64,000 bases of DNA, taken from Puccinia triticina. Lineage: Eukaryota; Basidiomycota; Pucciniomycetes; Pucciniales; Pucciniaceae. The translations under genes and the position numbers were made by a program. Where the stretch lies: the NCBI RefSeq assembly GCF_026914185.1, contig NC_070559.1, forward strand, positions 372,001 through 436,000. The letters are read 5' to 3'. Every line of letters starts with the position of its first letter. The first letter of the stretch is position 1. The notes under the pieces are model-generated. The model was not told the DNA's origin and did no database searches. It worked only from the letters and a program-made list of their open reading frames with translations. This document shows, piece by piece, positions 61,929-64,000 of the stretch.

Positions 61929-63543
61929 GGGGAGAGATCATTTATGGTACTCAAAATTGCATATGCCACTGTTTACATAAAATCATAAAGCCCATTTTGA
62001 CTGGGAGATGTCAACGTGCATAAAACTTACGGACTTACTTCGCGCACTGCAAGAAACTCTTTGCGCACTGTGGGGGTCGTTGTCTCGACGTCCCGCCCCC
62101 AGTGCGCGCTTTCGCCACAGCTCTTTGCGCACTGTGCATTCCCCCCAAAAAACGGCTTGCATTTCTTGAGATATTTTTTGATGAATCAATAGAATGACTT
62201 TTTATGATCCCCCTAAAAAATAATCAAGTCATTTAGGGGTCTCCTTGAGCCTAGAGAAAATTGACATGAAAAAATCATATTTTAACGCGGCAGGGACCTG
62301 TAATACCGCTTCCTGCGCCCCAGTAGCCCCAAAAATTTCACAGTATCATGGTACATGTGCAAATTCATGACCTGATAATTTTCAGAATTTTCACCAGCTT
62401 TCCTTTAGCCCAAATAGGTATTGCGTTTATTATTTTGCGTATATGTATAACTTTTTTGTTACACACAACAAAGGTACAAAATTTTGAGAGCACAGAGAAA
62501 TATGCTTCAAATTAATTCCCTGAAATTCCTAGCAATATTGTGTCATTATAAAATGAGATATAAGGGGTGCGCAGCAGGCTTAGTAGGAAAATTACTGCTA
62601 ACTGTATAGCTTTTTTGTTACACACCCAAACAGTTCCAAAATTTCAGAAATGTTTTCATTATGGATATTCTCCGCGCCATAAATTTCTTGGCAATAGTGT
62701 GTCATGATAACATGAGATATAAGGGGTGCACGGCGGGCTTAGTAGGAAAATGGCGGCTACATGTATAGATTTTTTGTTACACGCTGAAACAGTCTGAAAT
62801 TTTCAGGAATGTTTCAATTTTGCATATTCTCCGCGCCATAAAGCTCTTAGCAATAGTGTGTCATTAAAACATGAGATAAGTTAGCAGTCATTTTCCAACT
62901 AAGCCCGCCGCACTACATCTCATGTTATCATGACACACTATTGCGAAGAAATTTATGGCGCGGAGAATATCCACAATGAAAACATTTCTGAAATTTTGGG
63001 ACTGTTTGGGTGTGTAACAAAAAAGCTATACAGTTAGCAGTAATTTTCCTACTAAGCCTGCCGCGCACCCCTTATATCTCTGGGAAAAATTCCGAAAATT
63101 ATCAGGTCATGAATTTGCACATGTGCCATGATACTGTGAAATTTTTGGGGCTACTGGGGCACAGGAAGCGATATTACAGGTCCCTGCCGCGTTAAAATAT
63201 GATTTTTTCATGTCAATTTTCTCTAGGCTCAAGGAGACCCCTAAATGACTTGATTATTTTTTAGGGGGATCATAAAAAGCCATTCTATTGATTCATCAAA
63301 AAATATCTCAAGAAATGCAAGCCGTTTTTTTGGCGGAAAATGCAGTGCGCAAAGAGCCGTGGCAGAAGCGCGCACTGGGGGCTGGACGTCAAGACGACGA
63401 CCCCCACAGTGCGCGAAGAGTTTTCCGCAGTGCGCGAAGTAAGTCCAAAAACTTAAAGTGACATCTCCCAGCCAAAATCGCAGTTTATGATTTTATGTAA
63501 AAAAATCTTATGCAATTTTGAATACCATAACTAGCCTTTCCCC
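61929..63543. mobile_element. Foldback element with internal subrepeats (1.6 kb)
   Basis: The outer arms 61929 to about 62390 and about 63080-63543 are inverted copies: GGGGAGAGATC, TTATGGTA(C/T)TCAAAATTGC, TACATAAAATCATAAA, the CGCGCACTG hairpin block, CCCTAAAAAATAATCAAGTC, TTAACGCGGCAGGGACCTG. Inside, about three direct subrepeats of about 160-180 bp (TTTTTTGTTACAC, ATTCTCCGCGCCATAAA, CAATAGTGTGTCAT, ATATAAGGGGTGC) fill 62443-62880, and one inverted subrepeat follows at 62880-63075. There is no coding sequence. Terminal GGGGA/TCCCC marks the likely ends; I found no convincing target duplication. Confidence 0.75.
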
Positions 63544-63711
63544 ATTCAGCAATCTACATAATCATTGCACAAGACCCAGACAGCGCCTCCTTCCCCACCA
63601 CGACCATTACATATTGCTGAATCACTATACAGGGGACAAGGCTAGAACCAAACAGACCAGACAGAATCAGAAACCGATAAACCAACCGAACCAGAACAAC
63701 ACCAATCCCAT

Positions 63712-63973
63712 GGCCGACAAAGTCAAAGCACTACGCCTCAGGGTCGATCAACTTGCGACCACAATCCAAGAAGAAAGAGCTCTGCAACAGCGAGCCAAAG
63801 GCGAGCTGGACTAGCCGCCCCCGTCGCCGTACCCATTGTCCCACCTATGGCCCCGGAGCAACAACAAGGCTCACTACCAAACCCAGCCGGAGCCCCAGCA
63901 AAAGGACCCAAAGTCGGAGTCCCAGAAAATTTTGACGGCACGCGCGGCGCGAAGGCTGAGTTCTACGTGACGC
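63712..63973 (+). pseudogene. gag: Start of a gypsy-type gag, frameshifted and cut by an LTR
   Basis: ATG at 63712 gives MADKVKALRLRVDQLATTIQ with the helical N-terminus usual for fungal gypsy Gag. A stop is reached at 63811, and the next frame continues as LAAPVAVPIVPP and PKVGVPENFDGTRGAKAEFY, the conserved start of the capsid region. A 1-nt indel near 63805 explains the break. The sequence stops at 63973, where an LTR edge begins, so the element was interrupted by another insertion. Confidence 0.75.
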
Positions 63974-64000
63974 TATGGAGCTCCGTCCGGTGCTAGGCCG
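63974..64000 (-). mobile_element. Edge of another LTR of the 5.88-kb family (runs off the window)
   Basis: The last 27 bases are identical to 5880-5906 (TATGGAGCTCCGTCCGG...). The LTR is in the same orientation as the solo LTR at 5880 and disrupts the gag above. Confidence 0.75.

Overview
The window looks like a repeat-dense stretch of a rust fungus genome (Basidiomycota, Pucciniales, probably Puccinia or a close relative). I infer this from small GT-AG introns of about 65-80 nt, a KDZ transposase next to a TET/JBP dioxygenase gene, a Plavaka/Tnp2-like transposase, an SNF2 helicase, a decayed gene for a secreted protein, and layered LTR, hAT and foldback elements. Almost everything recognisable is mobile or carried by mobile DNA. 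I see no rRNA, no CRISPR array and no bacterial-style operon.

Layout. 0-5.8 kb: a tRNA-like sequence, poly-G runs, a decayed secreted-protein gene, an old LTR fragment and small palindromes. 5.9-16.8 kb: a solo LTR and a palindromic ACCGGT minisatellite, split by a young 8.28-kb Ty3/gypsy-type retrotransposon on the minus strand. It has near-identical LTRs and a CCGG target duplication. It has gag-protease and pol joined by a textbook -1 frameshift signal, a primer site extending into the anticodon arm of tRNA-Tyr, and four related ~100-bp hairpin modules at its gene boundaries.

16.9-38.3 kb: a gene-bearing accessory region. It holds three intron-bearing genes of unknown function, two shorter unknown ORFs, a Plavaka/Tnp2-like transposase with an internal deletion, and a decayed SNF2/RAD5-like helicase. 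Seven ~38-bp palindromes (TGTCCACC...GGTGGACA) are scattered in its non-coding parts, mostly 5' of ORFs. A similar ~45-bp sequence lies in opposite orientation at 18.27 and 38.23 kb and may mark its ends.

39-57.5 kb: a second accessory region. It holds an RGG-rich protein with an HMG-box-like segment, a TET/JBP-family 2-oxoglutarate/Fe(II) dioxygenase with intact metal ligands, and a KDZ transposase. The TET/JBP-KDZ pairing is known in fungi and links a DNA-modifying enzyme to a transposon. The KDZ gene is split, beside its catalytic Glu codon, by an hAT transposon with an apparently complete transposase gene and by a related MITE. Downstream is a PEBP-like gene interrupted by a rearranged coiled-coil gene fragment.

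57.5-64 kb: a CACTA-like foldback element, GTAGCG-rich repeats, a solo LTR, a second foldback element with internal subrepeats, and the start of a gypsy gag cut by another LTR that runs off the window.

All exon limits were read by eye from splice motifs and frame continuity, so they are approximate.
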